Shown here: piece after piece, positions 5,724 to 6,551 of the stretch
Layout: each line of letters opens with the position of its first letter
Position numbering within the stretch: the stretch's first letter is position 1
Origin: Actinomycetota bacterium
GTDB taxonomy: Bacteria; Actinomycetota; Thermoleophilia; Solirubrobacterales; Solirubrobacteraceae
Direction: 5' to 3'
DNA: 6,551 nucleotides
NCBI GenBank assembly: GCA_009699565.1
Contig: WLNX01000103.1
Span: 1-6,551, forward strand
Notes under the pieces: model-generated
What the model was told of the DNA's origin: nothing
Database searches by the model: none
What the model saw: the letters and a program-made list of their open reading frames with translations, nothing else
Position numbers and translations under genes: made by a program

Positions 5724-5761
5724 GTGGCTTGTTCGAATCTCTTTCCGCCACTTTCATCCAT

Positions 5762-5820
5762 TTGCCCGTCAGGGCCGGTAAGTAGGGTGGGAAGCGGATT
5801 AATTCCCGACCCGCAGGCAA
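5762..5820 (+). other. Structured region of the clpC 5' leader
   Basis: This part of the 211-bp lysS-clpC gap can fold. Hairpin A is GCCC-GTCA-GGGC (5764-5775). Hairpin B pairs GGG-T-GGGAA (5785-5793) with TTCCC-GA-CCC (5803-5812) around a 9-nt loop, giving 8 pairs with an internal bulge. A longer-range stem TTGCC (5762-5766) with GGCAA (5816-5820) encloses hairpin B but competes with hairpin A, because both use 5764-5766. I do not recognise a known riboswitch class. The rest of the leader (5821-5871) is A/C-rich and looks unstructured up to the ribosome binding site. Confidence 0.4.
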
Positions 5821-5871
5821 CGACGTCAGAACCCAGACCATCAACTCAACCGACTACCAAACCACCCTCTT

Positions 5872-5878
5872 AGGAAGG
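5872..5878 (+). promoter_or_regulatory. Strong ribosome binding site of clpC
   Basis: AGGAAGG lies 11 nt before the ATG at 5890 and is a good match to the anti-Shine-Dalgarno sequence. It fixes the clpC start and contrasts with the other starts in the window, none of which has a clear Shine-Dalgarno sequence. Confidence 0.8.
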
Positions 5879-5889
5879 ACACGCAACTG

Positions 5890-6551
5890 ATGTTTGAGCG
5901 ATTTACAGAGCGGGCCCGCCAGGTAGTCGTCCTCGCCCAGGAAGAGGCACGCACCCTCAAGCACAATTACATCGGCACCGAGCACATCCTGCTCGGCCTG
6001 CTGCGTGAAGAGGAGGGGCTCGCGGCACGGGTTCTGGAGAGCCTCGACATCACGACCGAGCGCGTCCGCGCTCAAGTAGTCCGCATCGTCGGCTCCGGCG
6101 AAGAGGTCACCTCCGGTCAGATTCCTTTCACGCCGCGTGCCAAGAAGGTCCTTGAGCTGGCGCTGCGCGAGGCCCTCAGCCTCGGCCACAACTACATCGG
6201 CACCGAGCACATCCTGCTTGGCTTGGTCCGCGAGAACGAGGGCGTCGCAGCCCGCATCCTGCTCGACTTTGACGCCGACTCGGAGAAGATCCGCAACGAA
6301 GTGATCCGCATGCTGTCCGGTCCCGGGGGCCGCCGTCAGGGTGGGTCCGGCCAGGGCAGCGGGGCGCCTTCTGGTTCCGGCTCGGGCGAAGGCAAGAAGT
6401 CTTCGAAGCTGCTCGACCAGTTCGGTCGCAACCTCACGCGCCTCGCGTCCGAGGGCAAGCTTGACCCAGTCGTCGGCCGTGAGACGGAGATCGAGCGGAT
6501 CATGCAGATCCTCTCGCGCCGCACGAAGAACAACCCGGTTCTGATCGGCGA
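5890..6551 (+). CDS. clpC: ATP-dependent Clp protease ATPase subunit ClpC (3' end missing)
   Basis: ClpC is a Hsp100/AAA+ unfoldase that feeds substrates to the ClpP peptidase. The window holds the first 220 residues of a protein that is usually 810-850 long; the frame is open to the edge. The N-domain (1-142) contains two Clp_N repeats, marked by HNYIGTEHILLGL at 25-37 and again at 100-112. A Gly/Ser-rich linker (143-168; PGGRRQGGSGQG and onward) follows, longer and more glycine-rich than I would expect from Bacillus ClpC. The D1 AAA+ domain begins at LLDQFGRNLTRLASEGKLDPV (174-194 region) and VVGRETEIERIMQILSRR; the sequence stops at NNPVLIG, directly before the expected Walker A GEPGVGKT. 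E31 and E106 align with the two phosphoarginine-binding glutamates of B. subtilis ClpC (E32, E106). ClpC rather than ClpB/ClpA is indicated by MFERFTERARQVV and the paired GTEHILLGL motifs; the diagnostic middle domain is outside the window. Confidence 0.95.
   Translation, partial: MFERFTERARQVVVLAQEEARTLKHNYIGTEHILLGLLREEEGLAARVLESLDITTERVRAQVVRIVGSGEEVTSGQIPFTPRAKKVLELALREALSLGHNYIGTEHILLGLVRENEGVAARILLDFDADSEKIRNEVIRMLSGPGGRRQGGSGQGSGAPSGSGSGEGKKSSKLLDQFGRNLTRLASEGKLDPVVGRETEIERIMQILSRRTKNNPVLIG
5962..6225 (+). repeat. Internal direct repeat of the two Clp_N motifs in clpC
   Basis: The two copies of HNYIGTEHILLGL, 225 nt (75 codons) apart, are almost identical in DNA as well as protein. 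A 26-nt block is identical between 5968-5993 and 6193-6218. The protein repeat is ancestral to the family; the nucleotide identity reflects strong constraint, codon bias or local gene conversion. Confidence 0.8.

Noticed and set aside
5726..5740. GTTCGAA near 5731 as a possible LexA/SOS box upstream of clpC.
   Set aside because: Only one half-site is present; the partner GAAC half at the required spacing is missing.
5716..5750. A tRNA-like 3' end: GTTCGAATC (5731-5739) followed by CCA (5748-5750).
   Set aside because: Beyond one G-C pair the T stem does not pair, no matching 7-bp acceptor stem exists about 70 nt upstream, and no anticodon arm is visible.
5683..5889. CIRCE, CtsR or HAIR heat-shock operators upstream of clpC.
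   Set aside because: I looked for TTAGCACTC/GAGTGCTAA, GGTCAAA heptad repeats and CTTGAGT/ACTCAAG and found no convincing match.
1..6551. Mobile elements, CRISPR arrays, toxin-antitoxin pairs or a phage-defence island.
   Set aside because: No transposase, integrase, terminal repeats, spaced direct repeats or defence-type domains are seen; all genes have recognisable housekeeping or common families and uniform high-GC composition.

Overview
The window is an ordinary but well-preserved stretch of a high-GC bacterial chromosome. It carries housekeeping genes for coenzyme A synthesis, tRNA modification, transcript cleavage, tRNA charging and proteolysis, plus three accessory or poorly known genes at the left end. 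Gene content and order point to an Actinomycetota-like organism: GC-rich coding DNA, probable leaderless starts, and coaX ... lysS ... clpC as in mycobacteria. A deep-branching class such as Thermoleophilia is my best guess, but no marker here proves it.

Layout. 2-631 (+): 3' part of a TerC-family membrane protein, cut by the window edge. 628-1365 (-): a glutathione S-transferase-like protein, convergent with terC; the two stop codons overlap in one CTAG. 1427-1816 (+): a small two-helix membrane protein of the DUF4282 type, divergent from the GST-like gene across 61 bp. 1828-2592 (+): coaX, type III pantothenate kinase. 2618-3625 (+): a DusB-like tRNA dihydrouridine synthase. 3716-4198 (+): greA. 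4221-5678 (+): lysS, class II lysyl-tRNA synthetase. 5679-5889: a 211-bp gap with a probable promoter and a structured leader. 5890-6551 (+): the 5' part of clpC, cut by the window edge just before its first Walker A motif.

Coordination. The + strand genes from 1427 to 5678 are tightly packed and co-directional (gaps of 11, 25, 90 and 22 bp), so read-through is likely. Internal promoters are also suggested. Four starts (GST-like, DUF4282, coaX, dus) each have a TANNNT hexamer 7-9 nt before the ATG and no Shine-Dalgarno sequence, the layout of leaderless mRNAs. greA and clpC instead have good -10 hexamers 74 and 166 nt upstream of their starts, hence real 5' leaders, and clpC has a strong AGGAAGG ribosome binding site.

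The order coaX-dus-greA-lysS-clpC combines the Firmicutes arrangement (coaX ... dusB-lysS ... clpC) with the mycobacterial one (coaX-lysS-lsr2-clpC1). I see no mobile element, CRISPR array, rRNA or tRNA gene, and no clear new defence or biosynthetic system. The signals most worth a second look are the series of leaderless-type promoters and the folded leader of clpC.
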